DNA of 64,000 nt from Corynebacterium atrinae (lineage in GTDB: Bacteria > Actinomycetota > Actinomycetes > Mycobacteriales > Mycobacteriaceae), in the NCBI RefSeq assembly GCF_030408455.1, contig NZ_CP046977.1:930001-994000 (forward strand), written 5' to 3'. Shown in pieces: positions 7,991 through 17,061 of the stretch. The notes beneath the pieces are model-generated. The model was not told the DNA's origin, searched no databases, and worked only from the letters and a program-made list of their open reading frames with translations. Position 1 is the stretch's first letter; each line of letters opens with the position of its first letter. A program made the translations under genes and the position numbers.

Positions 7991-9652
7991 ATGTCGACAA
8001 AGCACCACATTGACGCACTGGTTGACCAGGCTGTCTCTGCCATGGCGCAATTAGCCTCTGTCATGTCGGATCCCTCTTCGCTTGACTTCGAAGCTGTGCG
8101 GGAAGGCATGGTCAAGCTCGAGTCCATTACTGGCGCCAAATCCACCGCCGACGCGGCATTTGCGTGGATTGCTGAGCGATCCAATGCCGGACGTCTTGTT
8201 GGATCGACTAGGTCCGTCGAATACCTCACCAAGACCTTGGGAATTTCATATCGGGAAGCCGTAGACCGACTGGCACGCGGGGAAAACCTGTTCACCACCC
8301 CAGTTGCCGAGCCGGTGCCCGCTGCGCCCATGCCATCTGCCGCGCCATCCTCTCCGGAGGATGGGGCGGAGGCAGATTCTGCAGAGGAACGTCGGCGCCG
8401 GGAAGAGGCCGCCCGCAAAGAAGCGGAGGCGCGCCACCGACGCGACCGTGAAGCTCAAGAGCGTGCCCGTAAGAAGGCCCAGGAAGTCGCGGCTGAGAAA
8501 CAACGCATCATCTCTCAAGAATTGCGGAATCTCGGCGAGCGCTCTCGCCCCAGCAAATCAGTCCTCCACGAACAATCTCTGGAGCAGGCGGAGAAGCGAA
8601 CCCCAGAAGATCTTCGCATTTGGTTACGCAGGCAGGTCAAGAACGCCAACGCAGCGGCACGCCGGACGGATGGCACCAAGGATCCTTTCGCGGGCTACAA
8701 GCGTCGCTTTCTCAGCATCGGGGAGCCGGAAGAAGACGGCAATGTCCGCGTAGTTGCCAGCCTGCCTGCTTCACTTGCAGCGATGCTCAAGGCCGCCCTA
8801 GCTCCCGGACTGCGCCCCGGAGCCAACACCACTGTTCCGGAAGGGGAAGACAAACGTCGCCGCTCAGTGAGAGCAGTCGACCAGCTCGAAGCTATTCTGA
8901 AAACCCACTTGGCGGACGAGAGCAAGATTAACCGTCAAGGTGTCGGCTCAGTTGTGGTGAGCATGACCACCGACGACGTTAAGAACATGAGCTCTAACTC
9001 GGTGTTCCTCTCCAACACAGGGGACCTTTTGACTCCGTTCGACATCCTGAAGCTCGGAGCCGCAGCATTCGACCTAGGAATGCTGCACGACACCAAAGGC
9101 AAGCCACTGGCAGTTGGACGCACAGCGCGAACAGCCACCCTGTACCAACGCCTGGCACTCTTCGCACTTGAAGGTCTATGCGCCTGCGGGAGCTGTTCCG
9201 GAGCCGCCATTTACTCCCACGTCCACCACATTCAGGCCTGGATCCACGGCGGGATGACCGACTTAGAGAATTTGACTCTCGCTTGTCCCAGCCACCATGC
9301 GGATAACAACGACAACCGGGACGGCGCCAGAGGAATGGGCCATATGACCAGGGACAAAGCAACCGGGAGAGCTGCCTGGAAACCCGCGGGTAGTGAAGAG
9401 CTCCAATTCAACGAGACTGAATTGCAAGAGCATTCAGCCGGAGCGAGAATCAGAGCCCGAAATAGGGCACACGAAACAGGTCTCAATCCGCACAAGTTCC
9501 AGGAGAAGGATCCATCCGAGGGAGACGTGGGCCCGCCCATGTCACCCGGCGCGGCCGACTCATGGAAAAACCCACCCGACAATTCGGGCGGGCTAACAGA
9601 AGACGATATTTGGGACGAGCTGTTGTATCCCGACGAGCCTAAGAGCGCCTAG
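7991..9652 (+). CDS. HNH endonuclease-domain / DUF222 protein
   Basis: Protein of 553 residues in the actinobacterial DUF222-HNH family. It has an N-terminal helical region (1-110), a long charged Arg/Glu-rich coiled-coil-like stretch (about 125-200), a DUF222-like region, then a C-terminal HNH nuclease motif: [25 protein letters not shown] and CPSHHADNN around residues 395-440. The ATG at 7991 has a strong ribosome-binding site; an upstream in-frame ATG at 7964 does not. Many actinobacterial genomes carry numerous copies of this family and the role is unsettled. Its stop overlaps the convergent dapD gene by 4 bp. Confidence 0.85.
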   Translation: MSTKHHIDALVDQAVSAMAQLASVMSDPSSLDFEAVREGMVKLESITGAKSTADAAFAWIAERSNAGRLVGSTRSVEYLTKTLGISYREAVDRLARGENLFTTPVAEPVPAAPMPSAAPSSPEDGAEADSAEERRRREEAARKEAEARHRRDREAQERARKKAQEVAAEKQRIISQELRNLGERSRPSKSVLHEQSLEQAEKRTPEDLRIWLRRQVKNANAAARRTDGTKDPFAGYKRRFLSIGEPEEDGNVRVVASLPASLAAMLKAALAPGLRPGANTTVPEGEDKRRRSVRAVDQLEAILKTHLADESKINRQGVGSVVVSMTTDDVKNMSSNSVFLSNTGDLLTPFDILKLGAAAFDLGMLHDTKGKPLAVGRTARTATLYQRLALFALEGLCACGSCSGAAIYSHVHHIQAWIHGGMTDLENLTLACPSHHADNNDNRDGARGMGHMTRDKATGRAAWKPAGSEELQFNETELQEHSAGARIRARNRAHETGLNPHKFQEKDPSEGDVGPPMSPGAADSWKNPPDNSGGLTEDDIWDELLYPDEPKSA

Positions 9653-10623
9653 TTGTTATGCAAGACCGAGTTGAGCTCGATGCCCTGGGCCTTTGCGTGC
9701 GGAGTGGCCTCGACTGCGCCATTGATCGAGTTACGGCGGAACAGAATGCTATCCACCCCGGACAGTTCAGCGGCCTTGACGCGGGTTCCGTCATCGACCC
9801 CGGCTGCGACAGCTACAGCGCCAAACACCGAGAGCTTGGTACCGGCAGTGACGTAAAGGCCGGCTTCGACCACACAATCGTCGCCAAGCGAAATACCCAC
9901 TCCGGAGTTGGCACCCAGCAGGCACCTTTCGCCGATGGAAATCACTTCCTTGCCGCCGCCGGACAGCGTGCCCATAATCGAAGCGCCGCCACCGATGTCG
10001 CTGCCGTCACCGACGACGACACCGGCCGAAATTCGGCCCTCCACCATGGAGGTGCCCAGTGTGCCAGCGTTGTAGTTGACGAAGCCCTCGTGCATTACCG
10101 TCGTACCGGGGGAGAGGTATGCGCCGAGTCGAACGCGGTCGGCATCCGCGATGCGGACCCCTTCCGGGACGACGTAGTCAACCATGCGGGGGAACTTGTC
10201 CACCGAGTAGACGGTCACCGGGCCGTGAGCGTTGAGACGCCCACGCACCATTTGGAAGTCAGACACCTCACAGGGGCCATAGTTGGTCCACACTACGTTA
10301 GCCAGCAGGTCGAACACGCCGTCCATATTCATCCCGTGTGGGCGCACGAGGCGGTGGGAGAGAAGGTGGAGGCGGAGGTAGACGTCGTAGGCGTCGACTG
10401 GGGCGTCGTCAAGCGAGGCAATGGAAGTATGGACTGCGACGCGCGCGACCCCCCGGTCTTCGTCCGGGCCAACGAGGCTGGCGAACTGTTGTGGCGTCTC
10501 CGTCAGACGTTCGGTGCCGGTGGTGAGCGGATCATCCGCCAAAGCAGGGGCGGGGAACCAGACGTCAAGGACGGTTCCGTCGTGCGTAATGGTAGCTAGT
10601 CCGCGCGCGGTGGCTGAAGTCAT
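9649..10623 (-). CDS. dapD: Tetrahydrodipicolinate N-succinyltransferase
   Basis: Left-handed beta-helix acyltransferase of 324 residues that succinylates tetrahydrodipicolinate in DAP/lysine synthesis, feeding DapC and DapE encoded nearby. It shows the actinobacterial DapD core [18 protein letters not shown], the [36 protein letters not shown] segment and a downstream hexapeptide-repeat region ([17 protein letters not shown]). The ATG at 10623 overlaps the stop of the upstream permease (ATGA), so it is probably translationally coupled to that gene. This copy has the longer, regular C-terminal repeat region and is taken as the authentic DapD; a paralogue is encoded at 12111-13037. Confidence 0.88.
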   Translation of the reverse strand: MTSATARGLATITHDGTVLDVWFPAPALADDPLTTGTERLTETPQQFASLVGPDEDRGVARVAVHTSIASLDDAPVDAYDVYLRLHLLSHRLVRPHGMNMDGVFDLLANVVWTNYGPCEVSDFQMVRGRLNAHGPVTVYSVDKFPRMVDYVVPEGVRIADADRVRLGAYLSPGTTVMHEGFVNYNAGTLGTSMVEGRISAGVVVGDGSDIGGGASIMGTLSGGGKEVISIGERCLLGANSGVGISLGDDCVVEAGLYVTAGTKLSVFGAVAVAAGVDDGTRVKAAELSGVDSILFRRNSINGAVEATPHAKAQGIELNSVLHNN

Positions 10624-12062
10624 GGACGAGACGATACCCGACGATGCCACAGATTCGTGATTGCGGAGAGGCCAATGAGTACTGCGACAACGATCACAAC
10701 GGCGAAGACCTGGGAACGGGCAGTGGCGTCGAAGAGCATGAGTGCCACGAGACCCAAGAGTGCGGCCATTGTTGCCCATCCGAGCCACGGCCATCCCCAC
10801 ATGCGGACTGTGGAGATCTCTCCGTTTGCTTCAAGCTCGGGATGCAGTTTGAGGTACGAGGCAGTGATCATGATCCAGATGACGATGAGGCAGCCGCCGA
10901 CGGCGTTGAGGAGGAAGGTCAGTAGGCCTTCGGGGTTCCAGTACTGCAGGCCGACTGAGGCGAAGGCGAACACCATGGACAACACGACGGCATTGATTGG
11001 CACGTTCTCACGGTTGGTCACGGCGAAGATTGCGGGGGCATCGCCGTCGAGGGCGAGGCTGTGCACGAGGCGGGAGGTGGCGTAGATCTGAGCGTTAAAG
11101 GCGGATAGCAGTGCCAGCACGATGACGCCCTCCATGAATCCGACGACTCCGGGCAAGTGTGCCAGGGAAAGCACGGCGGTGAAGGGGGATTCGGCGGCCG
11201 TTTGGGCGCTGCCGAGCTGCTGGTAAGGCACGAGGAAAGTGATGACGAGTACTGCGCCGAGGTAGAAGACGGAGATGCGCCAGATGACCGCTCGTACCGC
11301 CGTGGCGATCGAAGATTGCGGGTTCTCCGACTCCGCTGCTGCGATGGTGACAAGTTCGATGCCGCCGAAGGCGAACGCGACGGCGAGAAGGCCGGCAGCC
11401 ATGCCAGACCACCCGTTTGGCATGAAGCCGTGCTCGCCGATGAAGTGGGTCGTGCCAATGAAAGTCGTGCCCGGCAGCAAGCCAAAGATAAGGCCAATAC
11501 CAATGATCAGGAAGCCGATGATCACCGCAACCTTGATGAATGCGAACCAAAACTCGAACTCGCCGAATCCGCGTACTTGCGCGAAATTCACTACTGCGAA
11601 GAACACGACGGCGATGAGTGCGGGGATCCAGGGGTCGACGCCGAACCAGGCGCCGAGGATGGCGGCCGCCCCGGTCATTTCGGCGCCCATCACCATGATG
11701 AGCATGAACCAGTAGAGCCAACCGAGGGTGAATCCGGCCCAGTGGCCGAATGCGTTCTTTCCGTAGGTGGAGAAGGAGCCGGAAGAGGGGCGTGCGGCGG
11801 CCATTTCGCCGAGCATTTCCATGACCAAGACCACGATGGCGCCGGCGGCGATGTAGGCGAGGAGAATGGCTGGTCCGGCCGCTTCGATGCCCACGCCGGT
11901 GCCGAGGAAGAGGCCCGCGCCGATCGCGGAGCCGAGGCCCATCATGGTGAGGTGGCGGGTCTTGAGGCCGGTGCCGAGCCCCGTTCCCGGCTTGGTCCCT
12001 GCGCTAGGGGTGGGCTGGTGAGTCCCAGGCCCGGCAGTCGGACCTTGTTCCTGAGTCGTCAT
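10620..12062 (-). CDS. Amino-acid permease (APC superfamily, AAT type)
   Basis: Integral membrane permease of 480 residues with about 12 helices. The N-terminal signature [20 protein letters not shown] leading into [17 protein letters not shown] is typical of the AAT family (GabP/ProY/LysP-like), and [16 protein letters not shown] follows. Substrate not assignable. The ATG at 12062 lies 8 nt after a TAGCCT -10 hexamer (12076-12071), consistent with a leaderless transcript. It overlaps dapD by 4 bp, so permease and dapD form an operon: either this imports an amino acid related to the pathway or the pairing is coincidental. Confidence 0.88.
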   Translation of the reverse strand: MTTQEQGPTAGPGTHQPTPSAGTKPGTGLGTGLKTRHLTMMGLGSAIGAGLFLGTGVGIEAAGPAILLAYIAAGAIVVLVMEMLGEMAAARPSSGSFSTYGKNAFGHWAGFTLGWLYWFMLIMVMGAEMTGAAAILGAWFGVDPWIPALIAVVFFAVVNFAQVRGFGEFEFWFAFIKVAVIIGFLIIGIGLIFGLLPGTTFIGTTHFIGEHGFMPNGWSGMAAGLLAVAFAFGGIELVTIAAAESENPQSSIATAVRAVIWRISVFYLGAVLVITFLVPYQQLGSAQTAAESPFTAVLSLAHLPGVVGFMEGVIVLALLSAFNAQIYATSRLVHSLALDGDAPAIFAVTNRENVPINAVVLSMVFAFASVGLQYWNPEGLLTFLLNAVGGCLIVIWIMITASYLKLHPELEANGEISTVRMWGWPWLGWATMAALLGLVALMLFDATARSQVFAVVIVVAVLIGLSAITNLWHRRVSSRP

Positions 12063-12110
12063 ACTTAATGAGGCTAGTCCTCGCCCCAGCAAGCAGAATC
12101 AACCAGTCTC

Positions 12111-13037
12111 CTACCACGTGCGTCGCAGGACCGGTTCGGGGTGGCCGACCTCCATGCGCACCGTCCAGCCGGAGCGGCCGTTGAGGGCGGAGGCAGGAAT
12201 GTGGTGTCCGGCGTCGGCGTCGAAAATCTGGGTGTCGGGTTCAAGGACGATGTTGGCGCCGATCGTGCAGTTGTCGCCGATGGTGAGGCCGACTACTCCG
12301 GAGGAGACGCCGAGCCGGCAGTTGGCGCCGAGGGTGATGGGATCGCGGAGGCCGTCGGATCGTCGCCGCGCCATGATCGTCGCCGATAGCCCGACGTCTG
12401 TGCCTTCTCCGACGACGGTGGAGGAGGACATGCGTCCTTCGATGCGGGCGGCTCCGAGCGAGCCGGAGTTGAAGGAAACGTAGCCTTCGCGCAGGACGCG
12501 GGTTCCTGGGGCGAGGTATGCCCCGAGACGGACTCGTTCGGCTTCGGCGATATTGACTCCCGTCGGTACGACGTAGTCGACCATGCGGGGTAGCTTTTCG
12601 ATGCCGTAGACGTGGATAAGTCCGCGGCTGCGCAGGGCTGTGCGGACGAACTCGAAGTTGCCAGGGGTGCAGGGGCCTTTGTTGGTCCACACGACGGTGG
12701 ATAGGCGGCGGAGGGAGCCGTCCATGTTGAGTTCGAGGGGGCGGACCAGCCGGTGCGAGAGCAGGTGAAGGCGCAGGTAGACGTCGTGTGCGTCGATAGG
12801 AGAGGCCTGGAGGTCCGCGATGGTGGTGCGGACGGCGACTTGTTCGACCATGCGGTCTTCATCGAGGAGAACGAGTTTAAGCAGGCTGTCGGGCAGGTCG
12901 CGCGCGCCGAGGCGTTCCGTGCCGGAGACGAGGCCAGTGCCAGGGACGAGTTCTGGTTCGGGATACCACGTATCGAGGATGGTGCCGTCCATAGCGATGT
13001 TGGCAATACCAATGGCGGTGGCGCCCTGAGTCATCAT
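12111..13037 (-). CDS. DapD paralogue (tetrahydrodipicolinate succinyltransferase-like)
   Basis: Second DapD-family protein in the window, 308 residues. It shares the [18 protein letters not shown] core and the [33 protein letters not shown] segment with the other copy. The C-terminal beta-helix differs (GGGASIMG is replaced by GLSATIMARRRSDG) and the end is shorter. Two tandem Met codons: the first (13037) follows a TAGAAT -10 hexamer by exactly 7 nt, so the mRNA is probably leaderless. It is followed by the permease and dapD on the same strand, but with a 48-bp gap and a separate promoter for the permease. It may be an isozyme or have diverged in substrate. Confidence 0.82.
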   Translation of the reverse strand: MMTQGATAIGIANIAMDGTILDTWYPEPELVPGTGLVSGTERLGARDLPDSLLKLVLLDEDRMVEQVAVRTTIADLQASPIDAHDVYLRLHLLSHRLVRPLELNMDGSLRRLSTVVWTNKGPCTPGNFEFVRTALRSRGLIHVYGIEKLPRMVDYVVPTGVNIAEAERVRLGAYLAPGTRVLREGYVSFNSGSLGAARIEGRMSSSTVVGEGTDVGLSATIMARRRSDGLRDPITLGANCRLGVSSGVVGLTIGDNCTIGANIVLEPDTQIFDADAGHHIPASALNGRSGWTVRMEVGHPEPVLRRTW

Positions 13038-13044
13038 ACTGCCA

Positions 13045-13095
13045 ATTCTAAGGCTCCGCCTCGCTCGGGACACCTTTGGTGTGGGCCGGTACGCT
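13045..13095. promoter_or_regulatory. Divergent leaderless promoters, dapD paralogue / dapE
   Basis: Minus strand: TAGAAT (13050-13045) ends 7 nt before the ATG at 13037. Plus strand: TACGCT (13090-13095) ends 7 nt before the GTG at 13103. Both fit the TANNNT -10 rule with transcription beginning at the start codon. Confidence 0.6.
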
Positions 13096-13102
13096 AGATC
13101 GG

Positions 13103-14182
13103 GTGCACCGACTCGATCTTTCTGCTGACCCCGTTGCCCTGACCGCGGCGCTGGTCGATATTCCCAGCCCTTCTCATCAGGAGGAGGTAATCGCCGATGC
13201 GGTGGAACAGGCGCTCCGCGAGCTTATCGACGTCGAAGTCATCCGCCGCGGCAACACCGTCGCCGCCCGCACCAATCGCGGCTGCGGGTCCCGAGTCATC
13301 CTCGCTGGACACTTGGACACCGTCCCCCTGGCCGGCAACGTTCCTCACCGCCTGGAAGGCGAGACGATGTTTGGGTGCGGCACCGTCGATATGAAGTCCG
13401 GACTGGCGGTCTATCTCCATTGTTTCGCCAATTTGGCGGCGAGCAGTGCCCACGACCTCACTGTCATTGCTTATGAATGTGAAGAAGTAGATGGTCGCTT
13501 CAACGGTCTCGGCCACTTGGCCGAGTCTGATCCCGAGTGGCTCGAAGGGGATCTAGCCTTGTTGGGCGAGCCTTCGGGGGCCGTCATCGAGGCTGGTTGT
13601 CAGGGTTCTCTGCGGGTCAAGGTCACGGCTCATGGCGTGCGCGCACATTCCGCCCGCAGTTGGCTCGGTCATAACGCCGCGCATCGCCTCGGGGAGGTCA
13701 TCCGGCGCATCGCTGAATATGTGCCCCGCAGCGTTGACATCGATGGCTGCGTCTACCGGGAGGGCATCAATGTGGTGAAGCTAGAGTCTTTCGTGGCCAC
13801 GAACACTATTCCGGACCAGGCGGAGATGTTTGTTAACTTCCGTTTCGCCCCCGACCGCGACGGCCAGCAGGCGCAGGATCACCTGGCGGAGGTGCTCCAG
13901 CTGGATGAGAACTTCACCCTGGAGGTAGACGACCTCGTCTTAGGCGCCCTCCCGGGTCTGCATCACCCGGCGGCAGCCGCCCTCATCAATGCTGTCGGCG
14001 GCACCGTGAAGGCGAAGTATGGCTGGACCGACGTATCGCGCTTTGCGGAATTGGGGATTCCGGCCGTTAATTTCGGTCCGGGAGATCCGAGTTTCGCCCA
14101 CAAGATTGACGAGCAGCTGCCCATCGCCCAGGTCACCCGGGTGGCTGAGCAGCTGGAACGATTCCTGCTCACCCACCCCTAA
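13103..14182 (+). CDS. dapE: Succinyl-diaminopimelate desuccinylase
   Basis: M20-family zinc peptidase-like hydrolase, 359 residues, releasing LL-diaminopimelate and succinate. Metal-site motifs are visible: LAGHLDTVPLAGN (about residue 72), GCGTVDMKSGLAVYL (about 92) and YECEEVDG (about 127), plus the C-terminal FGPGDPSFAHKIDEQ motif. The GTG at 13103 is chosen over a frame extending to 13076 because it lies 7 nt after a TACGCT -10 and matches the family N-terminus. Confidence 0.92.
   Translation: MHRLDLSADPVALTAALVDIPSPSHQEEVIADAVEQALRELIDVEVIRRGNTVAARTNRGCGSRVILAGHLDTVPLAGNVPHRLEGETMFGCGTVDMKSGLAVYLHCFANLAASSAHDLTVIAYECEEVDGRFNGLGHLAESDPEWLEGDLALLGEPSGAVIEAGCQGSLRVKVTAHGVRAHSARSWLGHNAAHRLGEVIRRIAEYVPRSVDIDGCVYREGINVVKLESFVATNTIPDQAEMFVNFRFAPDRDGQQAQDHLAEVLQLDENFTLEVDDLVLGALPGLHHPAAAALINAVGGTVKAKYGWTDVSRFAELGIPAVNFGPGDPSFAHKIDEQLPIAQVTRVAEQLERFLLTHP
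13222..13234 (-). repeat. 13-mer repeat, copy 4
   Basis: Minus-strand GACGTCGATAAGC inside dapE (Leu-Ile-Asp-Val). Confidence 0.7.
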
Positions 14183-14186
14183 CAGT

Positions 14187-14192
14187 TAGGTT
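14187..14192 (+). promoter_or_regulatory. -10 hexamer of leaderless LOG-protein gene
   Basis: TAGGTT, ending 7 nt before the ATG at 14200. This decides that start over an in-frame TTG at 14191, which would lie inside the hexamer. Confidence 0.5.
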
Positions 14193-14199
14193 GTCTCAC

Positions 14200-14985
14200 A
14201 TGGCCCCGAACATCACTCCCGATCCGCATAAAGCGCGCCTCCTGCGTGGCCCCTTGCTGCTGCGCCCCGCGAGTGGGCAGTCGTCTACCTATGACCAGCG
14301 CCTCCTTGAGCTTGGTGCCGACCACGATTGGCAGCACGCAGATCCTTGGCGCATCCTGCGGATCCAGGGCGAGTTTGTCACCGGCTTTGATGCCCTGGCC
14401 AACCTGCCGCGCGCGGTGACCGTTTTTGGTTCCGCCCGAATCCCTGAGGGACAGCCTTGGTATGAGAAGGGGGTTGAGCTGGGTGAGAAGCTCGTGGCTG
14501 CCGATTACGCGGTCATTACGGGTGGTGGCCCCGGCCTCATGGAGGCAGCAAACCGGGGTACCAGCGAGTCGGGCGGGCTGTCGGTGGGCTTGGGCATCGA
14601 GTTACCACATGAGCAGCACCTCAATGATTGGGTGGATATCGGTCTCAACTTCCGGTACTTCTTTGTTCGCAAGACGATGTTTTTGAAGTACTCGCAGGCC
14701 TTCATCTGTCTGCCGGGTGGGTTTGGCACCCTCGATGAGCTCTTTGAGGTGCTGTGCATGGTGCAGACCGGCAAAGTCACCAACTTCCCGATCGTCCTCC
14801 TAGGCACCGAGTTTTGGTCAGGCCTCGTCGATTGGATCACCGGCCGCCTCCTCGCCGAGGGATTGATCTCGGAGCAAGACGTGGACTTGTTCCTCGTCAC
14901 CGATTCCGTTGATGAAGCCGTCGCGCACGTCGTCGAAGCCCACCGCGTCATGACCGACGGGCGCCTGCGAGAAAACGAAGAGTGA
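14200..14985 (+). CDS. LOG-family protein (TIGR00730, cytokinin-riboside hydrolase-like)
   Basis: Rossmann-fold protein of 261 residues in the LOG family, once mislabelled lysine decarboxylase. It carries the phosphoribohydrolase signature: FGSARIPEG near residue 73, GGGPGLMEAANRG near 108 and PGGFGTLDELFE near 177. Members cleave nucleoside 5'-monophosphates; the physiological substrate in bacteria is uncertain. It overlaps folP2 by 4 bp (GTGA). The mycobacterial homologue sits in the same neighbourhood. Confidence 0.88.
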   Translation: MAPNITPDPHKARLLRGPLLLRPASGQSSTYDQRLLELGADHDWQHADPWRILRIQGEFVTGFDALANLPRAVTVFGSARIPEGQPWYEKGVELGEKLVAADYAVITGGGPGLMEAANRGTSESGGLSVGLGIELPHEQHLNDWVDIGLNFRYFFVRKTMFLKYSQAFICLPGGFGTLDELFEVLCMVQTGKVTNFPIVLLGTEFWSGLVDWITGRLLAEGLISEQDVDLFLVTDSVDEAVAHVVEAHRVMTDGRLRENEE

Positions 14986-15815
14986 ACCAGCTGCCCGCCG
15001 TCATGGCGATCGTCAACCGCACCCCGGATTCTTTTTATGACCAGGGGGCTACCTTCGCGGATCAGGCTGCCCTGGACCGCTGCGCCCGAGTCATCGCCGA
15101 GGGCGCCAGCATCGTCGATATTGGTGGGGTCAAGGCCGGCCCGGGGGCGGAAGTGGACGCCCAGGAGGAGATGGACAGGGTAGTGCCGACGATCGCGGCC
15201 GTCGCCAAGCAACACCCTGACATCGCCATCTCCGTGGACACCTGGCGCGCCGAGGTGGCCGACGCCGCCATTCGCGCCGGGGCCACACTGGTCAATGACA
15301 CGTGGGCCGGCCACGACCCGGAGCTCGTCGAGGTCGCTGGGCAGCATCGCGTGGGCTACGTCTGTTCGCACACCGGCGGCGTAATCCCGCGCACCCGGCC
15401 CCACCGTGTTCACTTCGACGATGTGGTGGCCGACGTCATCGCCGAGACCACCCGCCTCGCCGAGCGGGCCGTGGCCTGCGGCGTCCCGGAGGAGCAGATC
15501 TTTCTTGATCCGACCCATGACTTCGGCAAGAACACCTTCCACGGCCTGGAGTTGTTGCGCCGGGTGGACGAGTTGGTGGCCACGGGCTGGCCGATTCTCA
15601 TGGCCTTGAGTAACAAGGACTTCATCGGTGAGACGCTGGATCGCCCGGTGGGGGAGCGCGTCGCGGGAACCCTCGCCGCGACTGCCTGGGCCGCCGCTCG
15701 GGGGGTCGCCGCCTTCCGGGTCCACGAGGTGGCTGAAACCATCGATGTCCTGCGCATGACCGCCGCCATCCAAGGGAGTATGTCGCCCCTCAACACTGTC
15801 CGGGGCTTGGCATGA
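14982..15815 (+). CDS. folP2: Dihydropteroate synthase-like protein FolP2
   Basis: TIM-barrel protein of 277 residues of the dihydropteroate synthase family. N-terminal IVNRTPDSFYDQG, DIGGVKAGPGAE and SVDTWRAEVADAA motifs are visible. The gene context (LOG protein before, gpgS after) is that of the actinobacterial FolP2 group. In mycobacteria, FolP2 is reported not to complement true DHPS activity, so a folate role is uncertain. It overlaps both neighbours by 4 bp, implying a single operon LOG–folP2–gpgS. Confidence 0.85.
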   Translation: MNQLPAVMAIVNRTPDSFYDQGATFADQAALDRCARVIAEGASIVDIGGVKAGPGAEVDAQEEMDRVVPTIAAVAKQHPDIAISVDTWRAEVADAAIRAGATLVNDTWAGHDPELVEVAGQHRVGYVCSHTGGVIPRTRPHRVHFDDVVADVIAETTRLAERAVACGVPEEQIFLDPTHDFGKNTFHGLELLRRVDELVATGWPILMALSNKDFIGETLDRPVGERVAGTLAATAWAAARGVAAFRVHEVAETIDVLRMTAAIQGSMSPLNTVRGLA

Positions 15816-16528
15816 GGATCTCGGTGGTCATCCCGGCCCTCAATGAAGAGGCCACCATCGCTGACGTCGTCGCGGCCGTCGCGGAGGACAATCCCGATGA
15901 GATCTTGGTCATTGACGCCGATTCCACCGACCGAACAGCCGAGCGGGCCAAACACGCCACGGTGATCAACTGGCGCGACATCCTCCCCGAGATCCCGACG
16001 CGCCCCGGCAAGGGGGAGTCCCTGTGGCGCGGAGTCGCGGCCGCGACCGGGGAGATCATCGTCTTCATCGACGCCGACCTAGTCGGTCCGCGCCCCGGCA
16101 TGGTGCGTGCCCTCACCGAGCCTTTCCAGGACGAGCGCATCCACCTGGTCAAGGCCGACTACCAACGCTCGATCAACGGGCAGCCCACCGGCGGCGGCCG
16201 CGTCACCGAGCTCACGGCCCGGCCGCTGCTGCAGTTGCGCTACCCGGAGCTCGCCCACATCCGCCAGCCGCTCGCGGGGGAGTACGCCATCCGCGCCAGT
16301 ACGGCCCGGAGCTTGGAGTTCGTGTCCGGCTATGGCGTCGAGGCGGGCCTGCTTATCGACGTCGCCGCCGCCCACGGCGCGGGCGCAATCGCCCAGGTGG
16401 ACCTGGGGGTGCGCACCCACCGCAACCGACCGCTGGCGGAGTTGGCTCCGATGGCGGACGTGGTGGCGGCTACGATGTTGGACCGCGCGGGCGTCGATAA
16501 GCGACCTGCTTTGTCGAGTATTCTTTAA
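15812..16528 (+). CDS. gpgS: Glucosyl-3-phosphoglycerate synthase
   Basis: GT81/GT2-type glycosyltransferase of 238 residues, transferring glucose from an NDP-glucose to 3-phosphoglycerate, the first step of methylglucose lipopolysaccharide synthesis. It shows VVIPALNEEATI at the N-terminus, the IVFIDADLVGP metal-binding motif (about residue 85) and the PLAGEYAIRAS segment (about 153). It is shorter than the mycobacterial enzyme (about 320 aa), lacking an N-terminal extension. It contains two facing copies of the 13-mer repeat described in the findings, 131 bp apart. Confidence 0.85.
   Translation: MRISVVIPALNEEATIADVVAAVAEDNPDEILVIDADSTDRTAERAKHATVINWRDILPEIPTRPGKGESLWRGVAAATGEIIVFIDADLVGPRPGMVRALTEPFQDERIHLVKADYQRSINGQPTGGGRVTELTARPLLQLRYPELAHIRQPLAGEYAIRASTARSLEFVSGYGVEAGLLIDVAAAHGAGAIAQVDLGVRTHRNRPLAELAPMADVVAATMLDRAGVDKRPALSSIL
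16351..16363 (-). repeat. 13-mer repeat, copy 5
   Basis: Minus-strand GACGTCGATAAGC inside gpgS (Leu-Ile-Asp-Val); faces copy 6. Confidence 0.7.
16490..16502 (+). repeat. 13-mer repeat, copy 6
   Basis: GGCGTCGATAAGC near the 3' end of gpgS (Gly-Val-Asp-Lys), inverted relative to copy 5. Confidence 0.7.
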
Positions 16529-16532
16529 CACC

Positions 16533-16814
16533 ATGCTCACCTGGATTTTGCTCATCCTCCTTCTGGCGGCCCTCGTGGTGCTGGGCACCTGGCTGTGGGG
16601 ACGCGTGTTTGGGCGAGGTGAAATTCTGGAACCGGTCGACAACCACAGCCAAATCGAGAACAATCGCCTCGCCATCGCGCGCGGGGAATTGACAGACGTG
16701 CAGTTTGAGATCGTGCCGCGCGGCTATCGGCCCGAGCAGGTCGACGACGTCATAGCTCACCTGGAATGGCAGCTTGCGCAGGAACGATCCAACCGGGGAT
16801 CCGAAAAAGTCTAA
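16533..16814 (+). CDS. DivIVA-domain membrane-anchored small protein
   Basis: 93-residue protein with an N-terminal membrane helix (residues 3-24) and a short cytoplasmic DivIVA-like motif: FEIVPRGYRPEQVDDVIAHLEWQL near residue 52. It is conserved in actinobacteria between gpgS and DUF3117 genes. The ATG at 16533 lies 8 nt after a TATTCT hexamer (16519-16524) within the end of gpgS, which fits a near-leaderless start. Role unknown; the motif suggests a cell-envelope or polar-growth link. Confidence 0.8.
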   Translation: MLTWILLILLLAALVVLGTWLWGRVFGRGEILEPVDNHSQIENNRLAIARGELTDVQFEIVPRGYRPEQVDDVIAHLEWQLAQERSNRGSEKV

Positions 16815-16858
16815 GCTGGATGGGGATACTCAATTAGGACGAAGGAGCCCCACCCACC

Positions 16859-17026
16859 ATGGCAGCTATGAAGCCTCGTACCGGTAACGGACCGATGGAA
16901 GCGGTCGAGGAGAGCCGAAAGATCGTTATGCGCATCCCCTCCGACGGTGGCGGTCGCCTCGTCGTCGAATTAACAAAGGAAGAAGCCGCCGAGCTGGGGG
17001 CCTTGCTCATCGCTGCGGCTGAGTAA
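16859..17026 (+). CDS. DUF3117 small protein
   Basis: 55-residue protein: MAAMKPRTGNGPMEAV at the N-terminus, then RIPSDGGGRLVVELTKEEA. This is the compact DUF3117 family found across actinobacteria at this position. A GAAGGAG ribosome-binding site lies at 16841-16847. Function unknown. Confidence 0.88.
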   Translation: MAAMKPRTGNGPMEAVEESRKIVMRIPSDGGGRLVVELTKEEAAELGALLIAAAE

Positions 17027-17061
17027 AATCGCCTGCTACCCCGGCAGGTAGTCTGAGTTCT

